Positions 38,441 through 51,649 of a stretch of DNA of 64,000 bases are shown in pieces (within the stretch, counting starts at the first letter, position 1; each line of letters begins with the position of its first letter). The DNA comes from Punica granatum (lineage: Eukaryota; Streptophyta; Magnoliopsida; Myrtales; Lythraceae): contig NC_045129.1 of NCBI RefSeq assembly GCF_007655135.1, positions 23,038,274-23,102,273 on the forward strand, written 5' to 3'. Below the pieces are notes generated by a model, which saw nothing but the letters and a program-made list of their open reading frames with translations, was not told the origin of the DNA and did not search any database. A program made the position numbers and the translations under genes.

Positions 38441-38934
38441 GAAAGTGCAAGAAATGTGAAAGCAAAGGTCAATGCTGAGGAACAGCGCAAGGCGCTGCAA
38501 AGCGGTGACTCTGATTTGCTTACGATCTTTGTGGAGAGAGAGTGGGAGCTCAGTGTTGAAATCCTAAGGAGCTGGATGAGAGACGTTTGTAATCTCAGTT
38601 GTGGTTGTTCAGTATTCAGGCTCCCTTCCTGTTGGGGATTTCCTACAATGGAAAAAGGAAACAATGAAGGAGCATGAACTGTTCAGGATTTCAATGCAAG
38701 AGTGTAGGGAAGCGAACTGGCCTGGTCGGCGTTGTGCAAGCTCACCGAGGGGAGTGCATTGGTGCACACAGGAGATGTGCTGACGATGCGTGCATGTGGT
38801 ACGCAGTGACATGTCAGGACATGCCAGTGGTGTGCACTGTTGCGTGAAGAGGTCTATACTGGTGCACCGGGGACGTGTCAGGGCACGTCGAGGATACGGT
38901 CAGTCAAGCGAAAGTTAGTGTTGATTAACTTCGC

Positions 38935-39165
38935 CTGGGAAGGTTGATCGGCCCTCGGGTCACGGCTCGTCTTGCCATGGAGGAAGGGTGAAGGCCGCAG
39001 GTGGCCTGCCCGCGAAGGTTAGCACGACTCGCCGGTCATGCGGGGTGGGTGGTCAGGCTGGATGGCCTCTGGTCATAGCACGTCTCGCCATGGAGAGATG
39101 AAGACCGCGGGTGGTCTACCCGCGAAGGTTGGTACAACTCGCATGTCGTACGAGACATGGTAGTT
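38935..39165. repeat. Diverged direct duplication of about 100 bp in element A
   Basis: Two blocks, roughly 38940-39045 and 39065-39160, share phrases such as gtctcgccatggag / gtcttgccatggag and ctacccgcgaaggttgg / ctgcccgcgaaggttag. It lies just downstream of the leader. Confidence 0.6.
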
Positions 39166-39809
39166 GTTGTGCAAACATTAGATGCAGGCAATGTATGAGT
39201 TTTCAAAAGCTAATGCCGTTGCATTGATTTGATTCAAGTTCCTAGATTTATGAAGATGGTTCATTTGAATAAAGGAACTTAAGAAATAAACCAATGCAAT
39301 GTCCTAGTTTGTTCGAAAACATGCATGCAGGTGCAGAAAGAATAAATTATAATTGTATCTCTTTGTCAAAAACAGTAAAAGGCCCGCCTAAAAGAGAAAC
39401 TAAGGGCCGACTTAAAGACTCAACTTTGGGTCGGTTGACGGCATGAAGGCAATTTTGGTCCAGCATGATGGTCCCTGTTTATGCATGGTTTTGGTGCTAC
39501 CGGGTCAACAACTAACTAGGGATGGGGGCCCCCGACTCAAGGGTATCAATTCCTTGAAATCGGGCGGGATTCTTTTCAAGGCCTAAGCGACAGTTGAACC
39601 GTGTGCCGTACCCCTACTTCGAACCCCTGTCTAACCTGGGTTCCTATCATCGGTCATGGGACGCGACCCATATGTATTTAGTGGTAGCATGATATGCAAT
39701 GAAAGTGCTTAAATAAAAGTGTGTAAAGCAGAGAACCGGGAAAGTGCGGAAAGCGGTAAATGAACATGCAAGCAAGCAAACGGGATTGAGCCCGAACCCA
39801 CTAAGTATG

Positions 39810-39827
39810 TCCCTAGTGGAGTCGCCA
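39810..39827 (-). promoter_or_regulatory. Primer-binding site of element A
   Basis: The minus strand reads TGGCGACTCCACTAGGGA three bases after the LTR end at 39831, the Tat/Ogre-type site with one apparent transition. The leader that follows (39260-39800) is similar to that of element B (62050-62600). Confidence 0.85.
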
Positions 39828-39830
39828 AGC

Positions 39831-42800
39831 TGTACGGACCCAAATGTGGACTCTCGTCAGGGCCCGCATCGCGCGCTTTTGGATCGCGTGGTTTGGGTAT
39901 GTCCACCTTCCCGTGGGGATACGTGACGGACACGCGTGAGAAGGAGTCGCCACTTATCATTTTACGACTCGAATATCGAGGGCCGATAAGTTACCCGAGT
40001 CTAGGGGCATGGAACACGTAGTTGTTGTTAAGGCATTGATTTGTGCGGAACCGAAAAGTTTGAGTTCGGGGGTTCATGTTACGTGCGGGCCTATATCCCG
40101 CACGCCCTTTCGGTACTCTGGTTTGCTAGGCTTGCATGTTTTATTATTTACCGCATGAATTAAGTTGCGCTCGGCTCACACATTTTGACACCGAAAATTC
40201 AGTCAATTAAACGATGTCGGTGGAGAAGCCGAGAGAGAAGTAAACCCGTGTGTCGGGGAATTGGTTCACAATCTTGCGTTACAGTTCATTGAACCATGGA
40301 GGTTGAATCCCTACGTGAACTGAAACCGCGAGATCTTGGATTTACTTGTGTCTGGGCAAGCATTAGACCGATTCGATTAATTCGACTCTCGGACCGTTCT
40401 CTCACCGACTGGAATTCTTACAGAATGAATGTACAAAATAAAATCCTTACAAAGCTCTCGAAAACAATAAATACAAATTACAAATAGGGTCGAATTCCAG
40501 TCGATTCACGTTCGGTTATTATTCCGCTCTAACTCACCGTGAGTTTAGGGAAAAGATCGAAGAACTGAAATTCAATGCACGCTCTCACTGAATAGGGCGT
40601 TGGACCCAGTGATCGAGGGTTAGGGCATTGAACCCTAAGTGCAATGCGTCCTATGGGTCGGGCTCGACTCGCATGGACAAACAAGAGCAGAAAAGTAACA
40701 AAATAGCATGTGGATTGCATACAATTTGTTTGTCGTTGCCAAGTTTACGTGAGTTAACAGATTATTAACCCAGGGGTGTTTTTGCAAGCAAATGCCTATA
40801 CTAAACAAGCAAACGCGTGTAAAACCGTCTGCATTCGGCTTTGCTTTGAAAGCTTGACAAACATTGTGTCTGTAGTCAAGTCTTTCGTGTGTGTGGATTG
40901 CTTTTACAGTTGTTCTGTATTGTGACACTGAATTTCCACTGAATTAACCAAACTCGTGTTTTGACTCTAGATTTGGAATCTAGAATTCCTCCTAACCATC
41001 ATCCAATGTTTGGTTAGGTCGAATGAAAGGTTAATCCGCATTTTGCATGTTTGCTGAGAGAGATAACTGTTCTAGTTACTCGAGTCTACGCTAGGATGAC
41101 AGAAACTCATTAGTGGATAAGAAAAGGCTTTGCAGATGAACCTGCACCTGAACAGGTAGCCTATTCTTATCTTGATATCGTAGTGTTTCTGTCAAGCTAA
41201 CCCTAGGGGTGTCACTGAATTGTGAAAAGACGATTCTACCCTTTATTTGAAAATTATTTTCAGAAAAGGGAAACATCGCAGTGCGGGCCATCTCAACCTG
41301 TAGCCGGTGTCGACCAATTCCCTGGATCATCCAGAGTTGTACAAGAATCCCGAAAAAGCCAAAGAACCGGTCAATCTAATTGAAAGTGATCTAAAAAGAT
41401 CTTCTGTATCTTTACCGGAGTTACCTAAAATCAGGTAAAATTCAAGTTAAGACACACAAGTTCTTCCTAGACGTCCATGCTACATCTGACCGCGCGTTTT
41501 GGGATTTTGGAAATGCAATTTTTGAAAAGGGCATTAATGTCATTTGACAACTCATCAACGCGAGTTATTAGTTAATTTCCAATTCATGCAAGATTTGTCA
41601 GTGTGCGATGAGTTTAATCATGTAAGCGTCCCGATTAACCCGTTCGTGAAATTAATGCTTAAGATTATTGCTGAATACATTAATTATGAAAACGATTCGT
41701 GACTCGGTGACCAAGACGATTCCATAAGGATCGAGGATAATTTGGTCCAATGACCGAAAATACCCTTATAACCGAATGGACCCGAATGAGTCATCGATAC
41801 CCGAATCCACGCATGTTTTGTTTGGAAAAGACATTTTCATGCGATATTGCAACGATAATGTAAATTGCAACTAAATCCGAGAACGGACTCAAATCGGGAA
41901 GAGGAAGCCTCGTGCAACCCGTACGAGTCCAAGAGACTCTCGGCCATTTCTCCTTGGAGAAAACCGAGAGTTCTTATGGCCCACATCGGGTTCCACGAGT
42001 TTTCCCTGTCTCGTTTCGAATCATTTCTCGCATGCTCAAACAACAAACACGATTAATGACACGATTAACAAAGCCGGTATTGCCAAGAGTTTGGAAAACG
42101 CATTCAAGCATACAAACATGTTATTTACGGAATCGATAAAACAATATCGGCTCCATGGATGCAGGAAAACATAAAAATTCGGAAAACAACTCAAATCTGG
42201 GTAAGGAAACCGGTCTTGACCCAAAAAGGTCAAGAATACCCTCGGTTACCTCTCGAAGAGGTTAATTTGAGAGGTATCTCGGCTTTTCCGGGTCGATATG
42301 GTTTCCTCGACTTCGATTTAAACATTTCTCGACTTGCTAGCACGTATTATGATAATAAACATGCATGATATAATATTGAAATTGCATAAAAATAAAAACT
42401 TGCAAGTAAAACATACATAAAATCAACTTATAACTCCGTCACACAACGAAAACGTAAGAGTGTGTTTGGATTGAGAGTTAAAGTAACTTTGATTTTGATT
42501 TTGATTTTGATTGTGGAAAATGACAAATGAGATGTGATTGTAAATTTGACTTGGGAAACGTGTGTTCTTGTTGTGTAGTGTATTGAGTTAAGATTAAAGT
42601 TAAAATTTTTGACTTGGGAAATGTGTGTTTTTGTTGTGTAGTGTGTTGAGTTAAAGTTAAAGTTAAAGTTAAAATTAAGTGTTTGGGAATCCAAATAGGG
42701 CCTTAGTCCTAACTCCTGTAAGTCGAGAATGGTCATACCTAGTCCCGGGATGAGGGATGGGACTGTTAGAAGTCGGGTTGGACCGTTGGTGAGTCGGGTT

Positions 42801-45483
42801 TGGGCTATTTTTCGTTGAACAGATTCGGATGGCAGCAACAGGCCTGTCTAGAGCAATTTGTTCCGACTGGGTACCCGGGAGAAAACAGGCCGGTTCGGGC
42901 GGCTCGGGTGGCTTTTAGAGAGTTCTCAACTGTTCCAGAAAGCTAAAAGGATGCTTAACGTTCCTGCGGTGGTTTTGGGAGCATAGCACGCGTGGATTTT
43001 TCGAAAATCAAAAGCAAAGTCAGGTCAATAAGCAGAAAACAGACCCAACTGGGCTAGAACAGACCCGACTGGCACAAGTCGGGTCGAACGTCGCCACGGA
43101 GGCTCCCGATGGAATTTTGAGGCAAGGTCAGCTGCCTTGGGTAGCCAAGGGACCCCTCTAGGTGACTGTGATGGTCGTTTACTCCCAGAGTTATCGGGTC
43201 GACCCGTATAGTCTTGCAAAGATCACGGAAAACAGAGTGCGTTCTGGAAACTGGCCCGATTGGGCAGTTTTCGGGTCGGAATTCACTACGGTGGATCCCG
43301 ATGGAATTTTGATGCAAGGTTAGCGGATCCCGACTCCTAACTCACCTTCGGAGGTGATGGTGGTGGTCGTTTGGCGAAAAGAGTCTCGGATCAACGCGAT
43401 CTGCAAGAAAACCGCACAGATAGTTGGAAATTTCGACACGACTGGGCAGTCGGGCTGGGCTAAAACCGATGGGTTTTTCTTGGATTTCATGACTCCTTGA
43501 CACCCTAGGGTTGTGTGGGGAGGTGTTTGATGGGTTTAGACAATTCAAACCAACCCGGAAAGGCTTGAAACCCGGGTTGGAAGTTTTGACCCGAGAAGGA
43601 CCAAAACGGGATTCGATTATGTGGTTGCTTGTTCCGATGGGTTGGAGGCTCCAAAACTAAAATCTGAGGCCGGAAATGGATAGAGGAGGTCGAAAACCTG
43701 TGGGATATGAAGTTTGGTTCTAAGACGGGATGATTCCGACTTAAGTTTTGAGGGTTTTTGCTTGGTTTTTGCTGAGTTATGCTAGCCGCGGTTTTTGCTG
43801 AGTTATGCTAGCCGTGGTTTTTGCTGAGCTTCTTGGGAGCTTGAGAGCATTTGTTTGAGTGAGAAATTCTAGAGAGAGAGTGCTTCAAGGTCAGTCATTA
43901 GCTTAATCACTTTAGAGCAATATATAGGCAAAGTTAATGAGCAATTAAGCAAAAGCAAGTGCCCTTCATCCCTTGGATTAAGCTTGTGCGGTTTGATTAA
44001 GGAAATATCAAGCCTCATCTTCTTCCATTGCATTAATGAAGAAGAGATAGGAGCATTGATGAGCATTGATGAAGATGGAGTGTTGTCTTCAAATTGTAGG
44101 CTTGATATTTTCCTAAGAGGATGCAAGTTGCATGGAGAAGATGACAAGGAGATGAGGGTGAATGTGGACCATGCAATCTTAATGAAGAAGAGCCAAGAAG
44201 CATTGATGAGCATTGATGAAAGCTTGAGTGTTATCTTGGAAGACTTAGAGATATTTTCATGCAAGTGTTTAAGAGAAGCTTGGGGTGGACGGTTTGGCAA
44301 GGGAAGAGTTGCCCTTGGGCAATTAGTGGGTCTCATGGCCGAAGAGGAGAAACCGGGAAAAAGCTCGTGTCTCAATTGATTGCGTATTCGAAGCTCATGG
44401 TTCGAATTGAACGTCGAATTATCAATATACACGAGAAAACGGATTTAATGAGCCCAAGATTGGCACTTTTCGTGGAAAAATGCCAAAGGTCTGTATGAGG
44501 CTCGGAAGCCAGTTTTGCTCATTTTAAGCACTCAGAGCGAAGTTGTCCGCTTCTGACAGCATATCCTGTGTCTGCATGTCACGTTGGTCATTTTGACATA
44601 AATTGTCAAATAACGTGGACAACTGACCGGTAAGCTGGTAATGCAAATGTGGAGCCGGAGATGTTCTAGGTGGCTGAAACTGGATTTCTCTGATTGCTTT
44701 ATGAGTTGCTTGGGCGATCCAAAGATCAATGTGATCTCTGTTTGTTGAGATCGGACTTCTAAGGACATTAAAAGCACTACTCGGGAGGTCTAGATGAGTT
44801 GTGCAGTTCAACCCGACGATTTCACATTGAGCCTTGGGGTGTGTAGCACTGTGTAGGGCAGGTATCCGACGTCAAGTTTCCGTAAAAAGGAACTTCAGAT
44901 ATGCATTTCCACTGAAAATGGCCATTTCTGCTCCTCGGAGGTTACTCGAGAACCCGAGAAGGGTTCTGCTATCTATTTTGCCGAATTGTGGATGTTCGCT
45001 AGAGTTTTCAGGGCAATGCAGTACGAACTTCGTTTGCCGTAATTCCGTCTGAACAGTCTCCGGTTATGCATTTCCGAAGAGGGGTATACCCGTTTTGTCA
45101 CTCGGAAGTCATTCGAAGTGTCTGTGTGGCTTCCAAGAGACAATCTGAAGCACTGCTCATGCTCTGTATGCTTGTGGGGCATAGCCGTATCTGACATTTG
45201 GAATTGACTTTTCTCCGGGAAACCAGCATTTTTAGACTTCCACTAAAAAGTTGTCTATATACAGAAGGTTGTTCTGTATAGAGCAGATGATTTGCAAAAT
45301 GCTTTTGAAGTCTCTTTTCATCTGTTTGGCACTAATGTGGATTTTTGAAGTCCAATATTGGCTATCTTCCGACGGTCGAGCGTACTATCGGAAAATAGGA
45401 CTGTTCATGTGGTATACTGAAAATGCTTGTTTTGGATATTGTTGAGCTCTCTAGTCGCTCTGTTGTCTTTTGGTAACCCCGGG
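39831..45483 (-). repeat. 5' LTR of element A (partial; interrupted by element B)
   Basis: It ends GGTCCGTACA at 39831 next to the primer site and is homologous to 29186-34494 along its length. It carries a MITE-like insertion (42458-42703) not present in the other LTR and retains about 300 bases (44350-44650) deleted from it. At 45483 the sequence switches to LTR B; about 210 bases of U3 are missing here. Confidence 0.87.
42458..42703. mobile_element. MITE-like insertion in the 5' LTR of element A
   Basis: About 246 bases are present here but absent at the matching site in the 3' LTR (near 31825). The ends read agtgtgtttggatt at the left and, inverted, ggccctatttggatt at the right, an imperfect terminal inverted repeat sharing TTTGGATT. 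Flanking TAA/TTA would fit a PIF/Harbinger (Tourist-type) target site, though imperfectly. The interior is AT rich with gattttgattttg and gttaaagttaaag runs. It encodes nothing. Confidence 0.65.
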
Positions 45484-48400
45484 TGTGCGCACCCGAATTT
45501 CATCTCGTCGGGGCACGCATGCGCGCGAAGCCTATGCAATGCGGCTTGGAAGTGTCCACCTTCCTGGGGACGCGCAACGGACACGCGTGAGAAGGAGTCG
45601 TTACTTGCCATTTTACGACCCGAAGGTCGAGGGCCGGCAAGTTACCCGGGTCTAGGGGTACGGGGTACACTTAAATGCTAAGGCAATGGTCATACGGAAT
45701 CGAAAATTCTGAATTCGGGGGTTCTATTACGTGCGGGCCTATATCCCGCACGCCCTTTCAGTACTCTAGTTTGCTAGGCTTGCCGTTTTGTTTTATTTAC
45801 CGCGTGATTTAAGGTTGCACTTGACTCGCCCGTTTTGACACCGTAAAGTAGATGAATTAATCAAGTTGGGCCAAGAATCCGAAAGATGGGTAGACTTGTG
45901 CGTCGAGGAGTCGGTTCACTATCTTATCGTTATAGTTCATCGAACCGTGATGGTCAATTCCCTTCGCAAACCGAGACCGTGAGTATTCGAGCTTACTCAT
46001 CTCTTGGTGACAATAGACCAACTTGACCGGTTCGACACTCGGACCTCTCGCTCGCCGATCAGGGATCCTTACAAGTGAATGAGTGAATATACAAATAAAA
46101 TCCTCGCAATGTTCTCTCGAATAATTGCAAAGTGTAACTGAAAGAATAAATGGATCCCGATCGGTTTGCATTGGGTCAATATTCCGCTCCGGCTCACCGT
46201 GTGTTTTAAATAACCGATAAATAGATTAAGGCAACGCGGGCTCAAGGAGCCGGGGATCGGATCCGATCGTACCAACGGTCTGCAGGAGAACTGGTTGATT
46301 CCCACTGTAACCGTTGGACCGATTGAGCTCCCGAGTGATATCTAAACACGTTTCACACATCCAATCCAAATTGCCTTCCACATAGGCCATGTTTGGAGTA
46401 TGATGGTGAATCGAGGCTAGATGCCATTCCGCACTCGAGTTGCACGTGCTCAATGAGTTAGGAGGCGTTGGACCTCGTGTTCGGTGGTTTGGGGCGTTGG
46501 ACCTCGTGTTCGGTGGTTTGGGGCGTTGGACCCCGTGCAACACGTAACCTATGGGCTTGGACCCGAACCGCAACAAATTGGCAGAAACAAATGGAAAACA
46601 GAAGAAAAATGATAAAACTGATGAAGAACAGATAATAACTGACAAATAAAGGTGAATACAGACAAGTGGTATATTAAGTTGAGTGTACGTGATTTAATCG
46701 GTTATTAACCGGGGTTGATTAACAAACAATGTATCTAACCTAGGCAAACATAGATGGTGGGCTAGAATATGGTTCTAAGCAGATTATGTGTGTGAATTTG
46801 TTTTAAGACTCTTATTCAGTGAGGTGACACTGCGGTTTCACCGAATTAGCCAAACTCGTATTTTGACTCTAGATTGGAATCTAGCATTCCACCTATCTAT
46901 TATCTAATGTTTGATTAAGTCGAATGCATGATTAATCCGGTTGTTCATGTTTCGTAACTAAAATAAAATGTTCACCACCGAATCTATGATAGGAAGATAG
47001 AAACACCGAAAGTGAACGGAATGGGCCATTCGAATGAAACTTGCACCCTAACAGGTTGCCCTTTCCCTCCCATAGATCGAGGTGTTTCCAACTCCCTAAC
47101 GCCTAGGGTATCGGTGAATCACGGGACGACGATTATGCCCTTGGATGATAAAATTGCGATGTTCGTGTGCAAATTGAAGATCGCGTCACACGAAGAAGTC
47201 TAAGGAGAACTCGCGCGTCTTGACTCGAGCTGCCTCAAATCGGGCCCGGGCTCGAGTCATAGCACGCAAGCACTCGTTAGACATCAATTCTATTCGTGTT
47301 ACGTGTCTCGATGTTTTGAAATTGTGATCTTTTAAGGAAAAGGGCATTCTCGCCGTTTCGTGAATCATCAATGCGTTTACTAATTAATAATCAACTTATT
47401 CGATTACTTAGCCCAAGTGACTTAATTAACCGAATAATACGTCCCGTTTATCCCATTTGTGAAGTTATTCGGTGATCATGATTTCGTATAGTTATTACGG
47501 TTTCGATGGAAGATTACCCCAAAATTGACGTATCTATCATTTAATTATCGTGTGACTAACGGTAAAAATGTAAAACACGGGTACAATCAATTCCAAGGGA
47601 CGATTCCGATCGTATCTTGCATGCATAATACGTTTAAACACAAGGACAATATCTATTTCAATAAAAAAAAAAAGGAAATTGACACCGTCAAGATCTCTAA
47701 ACGCAAACAAACACACGAACAAGCATATATAACACGTAATATAAAGAAATCAACAAAAACGGCGTCGATTCATTCGATGGGAGAGCGTGAAACGCGGGAA
47801 CCAACCCGTTTCGGAAAGGGAGAAGCCTCCTTAGACCCGTGTGGTCCAAGGGAACTCTCAGCCACATTTCCTCAAGAGTGGCCATGAGTCCCCGTGGCTC
47901 ACACGAGTCAAGGGAGGTTCTCCGATCCCGATCTAAGCCCTTTCCCGCCATGTTAATACATTACACGTGATAAACAACGGCAAAAGAGCGTGGGAACCGA
48001 CTAGTTTCCGGGAAGAGGAGACACCCTAGCCTCGGAGGAACCAAAGGGGGTCACGGGTCATTCCCTTAGGGCTAGACCGTAGGTCCCCATGGCTCGGCCG
48101 TGACTTGGGGTCTCTCCTACCTCGACTCATGTCGTTTCCCTTCATGACATATACATTCATATGGCATATGGACGTGATAAAAAAAATAAACGTGCGACGA
48201 TGCACGGCATACATGGGGAAGCTCGGATCCGAAAGAAAAATACGACCTTTCATGCATTCCGACTCTTTAAAACGTATAAACATTTCATACAAGCAAAAAT
48301 CGAAGATCCTAGCTTCTCTAAGTTATAAAGAGATGTTACCTAGCCTCGATGTACGAGGGAAAGAGTCGGGGAAGCGGCCGTGGGAGTCGCAAGACTCGGT

Positions 48401-50403
48401 TAGAGGCTACGGATGAGTGACCCAAGAGGGAGGTAGCCGCGGCAACTTGGGAAGAACAGGGTCGGCACGCTAGCTCCGGCCACGGCACGGTGCAAGATTG
48501 GGCTCGTTGGACTCCTAAGGGACGGATCTAGACGTCCGTGGGTAGTCCCGAACGTGCCAAGCCCTAGACAAGCCCGAAACAGTGAGAAAAAATTCTGTAA
48601 AAACACGAGGAGCTAGGTAAGGAAGAAAACGATGAAACGGTGGTTGTGCACGGTGGACCGGCCCTCGGATCGTGACCACCTCTTCACGGGGGAGGGTGAG
48701 GGTTGTGAGGAACCCTTTGAACGTGATGGCACGACTCGCCAAGGTCGTGGAGCGAAATGGCACGTGTGGAGGGCTCAGATGCGCCCGGTTACCGGTTTCG
48801 GGACCCGACTCTTTGTGCGGGCAGTACGCGATGATGGAGGCTTCAAATGGAAAAACTAAGCTCGGAAATAGACTTAGGGGGTGGGAAATATGTAGGCTAG
48901 GGAGTTTGGTGATTTTTGGTTTAAGTCGAGTCGGGTGGTTACCGGAATACCGAGTGGTTTTCCGGTAATTTTGGCCGGTTTTGGCCTTGGCACGGGCTGG
49001 ATGAAGGTGTGGGAGTGGGCTGAAGTTTGGGAGGTTTTTGGAGAGAGATTGGCTTGAGAGAGAATGAGAATGGAGAAGTGATTAAGCTTAATGATGAATG
49101 GGAACTTATAGGCTAGGCTAACGGTGTGCTTTGATGAAGTTAATCGCGATTTAATGTGTAAGTAGGGGCTGCCGAAATTTTAAGAAGGGATTAGGATGGG
49201 GTTTGGGTCATGTTGAGTGTGGGGAAAGCAAAGGAGAGGTGATGGGGTGATGGATGGATGATAGGAAGTAATGGATGTGTAAGAGAAATTTGAATTTGTG
49301 GTGGAGGAAACCTTGAGCCGCCGGTTGGAGGGAGTAGCCGCGGCTGATTGTGGCTGAGCTGAGGCTTGAGGGGTTGAGCCGTGGCTTGGGGTTGAACCGT
49401 GGCTTGGTGGCTTGGCTTGGCTGAGCTGTGGGTCCCATTCGACTTGGAGAAAAGTCGGAAAAAGGTTGAAACTTGATTGAACGCTCGTCCGATCTCCGAT
49501 GTCCGATTAATTTATAGATTTGGAATGCTTGAATGAAGAGGATTGGAATGAGCCTAATATCGCCATACGTCGTGTGAATGAATGTTCGGGCGACTCAGCG
49601 CCTCGAGAGTCGGTTTTGCCCTGTTCGGACATTTGGAGTGGAGTTGAGGGTCCCCGGTCCCCGATTGCTCTTTGTGCATCTTAATGTTCGTTTCGGTGAC
49701 CCTTTTGCCTTGTGAGGGATCGTTGGCTCGTCGTCCCCAACCGAAGACCGTTGCCCCGGGAAGACCTAGGGACTTGTGACCGGGGCTTTCTCAGTGTTCC
49801 CCGAATCTCTTGAGGCGTTCGGGGATCGCTGTGATTTCTGTTTTCTGTGGATGTGCCCCGAAAATTCACCGGGAGGCGTTTGCTACCACTGAAACGCCCC
49901 TCGGGAAACCCTGTAGAGTTCTGAAAGGTCGTCTGAAGCTTGTTCCATGACCCCGGTAGTCTCTGGGTGCCCATAGGCCTGTTTTGGGATGCTGTTTACT
50001 TGTCAGTGGATCGGGCCCCGGGAGCCCTGTCAGAAAAGGCGTCCGTGAGAGATCGGGGGTGTCCCGGCTTACGGGGGATGCCCCCGAAACGAGCCCGGAC
50101 GTGTCGTTGGTCATTTTGGCACTGAGAGGGATTTTTAGAGTCCCATATTGGGCACCTTTCGGTGTTTCAGTGATTCGATGATGAATAATGCCACAGTGCC
50201 GGCTTCGCTGTTTTCGGGGTTCCTTGTTTGTCTGTTCTTTTGATGGCTCTCCTCTACCTTTTTAGTGCACCCTGCTTTTCTCCTGTAATTCATGTTTCTG
50301 TGCCCACATGTTCGCCTCTGATCATCGGGTGATGAATAGTAACCCGGGCTTTGGTCGAGGATTCTCGTGTAGGAAGCCGGTGGGCCAAAATAGGGTGCTG
50401 ACA
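45484..50403 (-). repeat. 3' LTR of element B (4920 bp)
   Basis: On the minus strand it starts TGTCAGCACCCTATTTTGG (50403) after the purine tract and ends GGGTGCGCACA (45484). It matches 62627-64000 over that whole part. In one 285-base stretch (45670-45960) I count about 24 differences from the 5' LTR, nearly all transitions. Confidence 0.9.
49104..49112 (-). promoter_or_regulatory. Putative TATA box of LTR B
   Basis: The minus strand reads GCCTATAAGTTCC about 1.3 kb into the LTR, matching the GCCTATA core of the other LTRs. Transcription would begin near 49075, leaving an R-U5 of about 3.6 kb. Confidence 0.5.
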
Positions 50404-50419
50404 GCTTGCCCCTCTTTGG
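50404..50419 (-). promoter_or_regulatory. Polypurine tract of element B
   Basis: The minus strand reads CCAAAGAGGGGCAAGC immediately before the 3' LTR. Confidence 0.85.
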
Positions 50420-50566
50420 TTGCATGCTCGGTTAGAGGATGTAGCCAAAGATTATAAGAAGCACCCCCTCTTTGCGCCCGGCGACTGCTCTAATGCCGTT
50501 CCCCCATGGCTGCTCGTGCCCTGCTTGGATATATTGGGACATTGCGCGGGAAATTAGAACAGGGAT

Positions 50567-51645
50567 GGACCCAAAGGATACCGGGATAGACCCGAAAGAG
50601 TCCAGGATAGACCTGAATGAGACCGGGATAGACCCGAAGGGACCAGGATAGACCTGAATGAGACCGGGATAGACCCGAATGGACCAAGATAGACCTGAAT
50701 GTGACCGGAATTGACCCGAATGGACCAGGATAGACCTGAATGTGACCGGGATTGACCCGAATGGACCAGGATAGACCTGAATGAGACAAAGATAGACCCG
50801 AATGGACCAGGATAGACCTGAGTGAGACCGGGATTGACCCGAATGGACCAGGATAGACCTGAATGAGACCGGGATAGACCCGAATGGACCAGGATAGACC
50901 TGAATGAGACAGGGATAGACCCGAATGGACCAGGATAGACCTGAGTGAGACCGGGATTGACCCGAATGGACCAGGATAGACCTGAATGAGACCGGGATAG
51001 ATCCGAATAGACCAGGATAGACCTGAATGAGACCGGGATAGACCCGAATAGACCAGGATAGACCTGAATGAGACCGGGATTGACCCGAATGGACCAGGAT
51101 AGACCTGAATGAGACCGGGATAGACCCGAATGGACCAGGATAGACCTGAATGAGACCAGGATATACCCGAATGGACCAGGATAGACCTGAATGAGACCGG
51201 GATAGACCCGAATGCAGATGAACCAGGATAGACCTGAATGTGACCGGGATTGACCCGAATGGACCAGGATAGACCTGAATGAGACCGGGATTGACCCGAA
51301 TGGACCAGAATAGACCTGAATGAGACCGGGATAGACCCGAATGGACCAGGATAGACCTGAATGAGACCGGGATAGACCCGAATGCAGATGAACCAGGATA
51401 TACCTGAATGTGACCGGGATTAACCCGAATAGACCAGGATAGACCTGAATGAGACCGGGATAGACCCGAATGGACTAGGATAGACCCGAATGTGACCGGG
51501 ATTGACCTTAATAGACCAGGATAGACCTGAATGAGACCGTGATAGACCCGAATGGACCAGGATGGACCTGAATGTGACCGGGATTGACCTGAATGGACCA
51601 AGATAGACCTGAATGGACTAGGATAGACTTGAATGGACTAGGATA
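50567..51645. repeat. 41-bp tandem repeat, about 25 copies, in element B
   Basis: The unit is gaccgggatagacccgaatg followed by gaccaggatagacctgaatga, itself two related halves of 20 and 21 bp. Occasional copies carry a 6-base insert (gaatgcagatgaacc). Because 41 is not a multiple of three and the unit has no stop in any minus-strand frame, the minus strand is open for 389 codons with a 41-residue periodicity. I regard it as noncoding satellite-like DNA in the element's 3' region. Confidence 0.9.
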
Positions 51646-51649
51646 GACT

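Larger units (their letters stand above)
29186..45483 (-). mobile_element. Element A: large non-autonomous Tat-derived LTR retrotransposon
   Basis: The minus-strand order is 5' LTR (45483-39831, interrupted by element B), primer site (39827-39810), a 5.3-kb interior (39830-34495), polypurine tract and 3' LTR (34494-29186). No Gag, protease, reverse transcriptase or integrase sequence is present; the interior holds leader sequence, tandem repeats and hairpins. Primer site, leader, purine tract and hairpin cluster resemble those of element B, so A probably uses proteins of a B-like partner (a LARD-type element; inference). LTR pairing is supported by their matching reconstructed lengths of about 5.6 kb. 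The last roughly 210 bases of the 5' LTR should lie beyond element B, to the right of the window. Confidence 0.85.

Noticed and set aside
37735..38664. A 309-codon minus-strand frame
   Set aside because: Composed of repeats of the 20-bp minisatellite; no domain.
50432..51601. A 389-codon minus-strand frame of Ser/Val/Pro-rich repeats
   Set aside because: It results from a 41-bp tandem repeat without stops in any frame; the same peptide cycles through three frames and there is no coding context.
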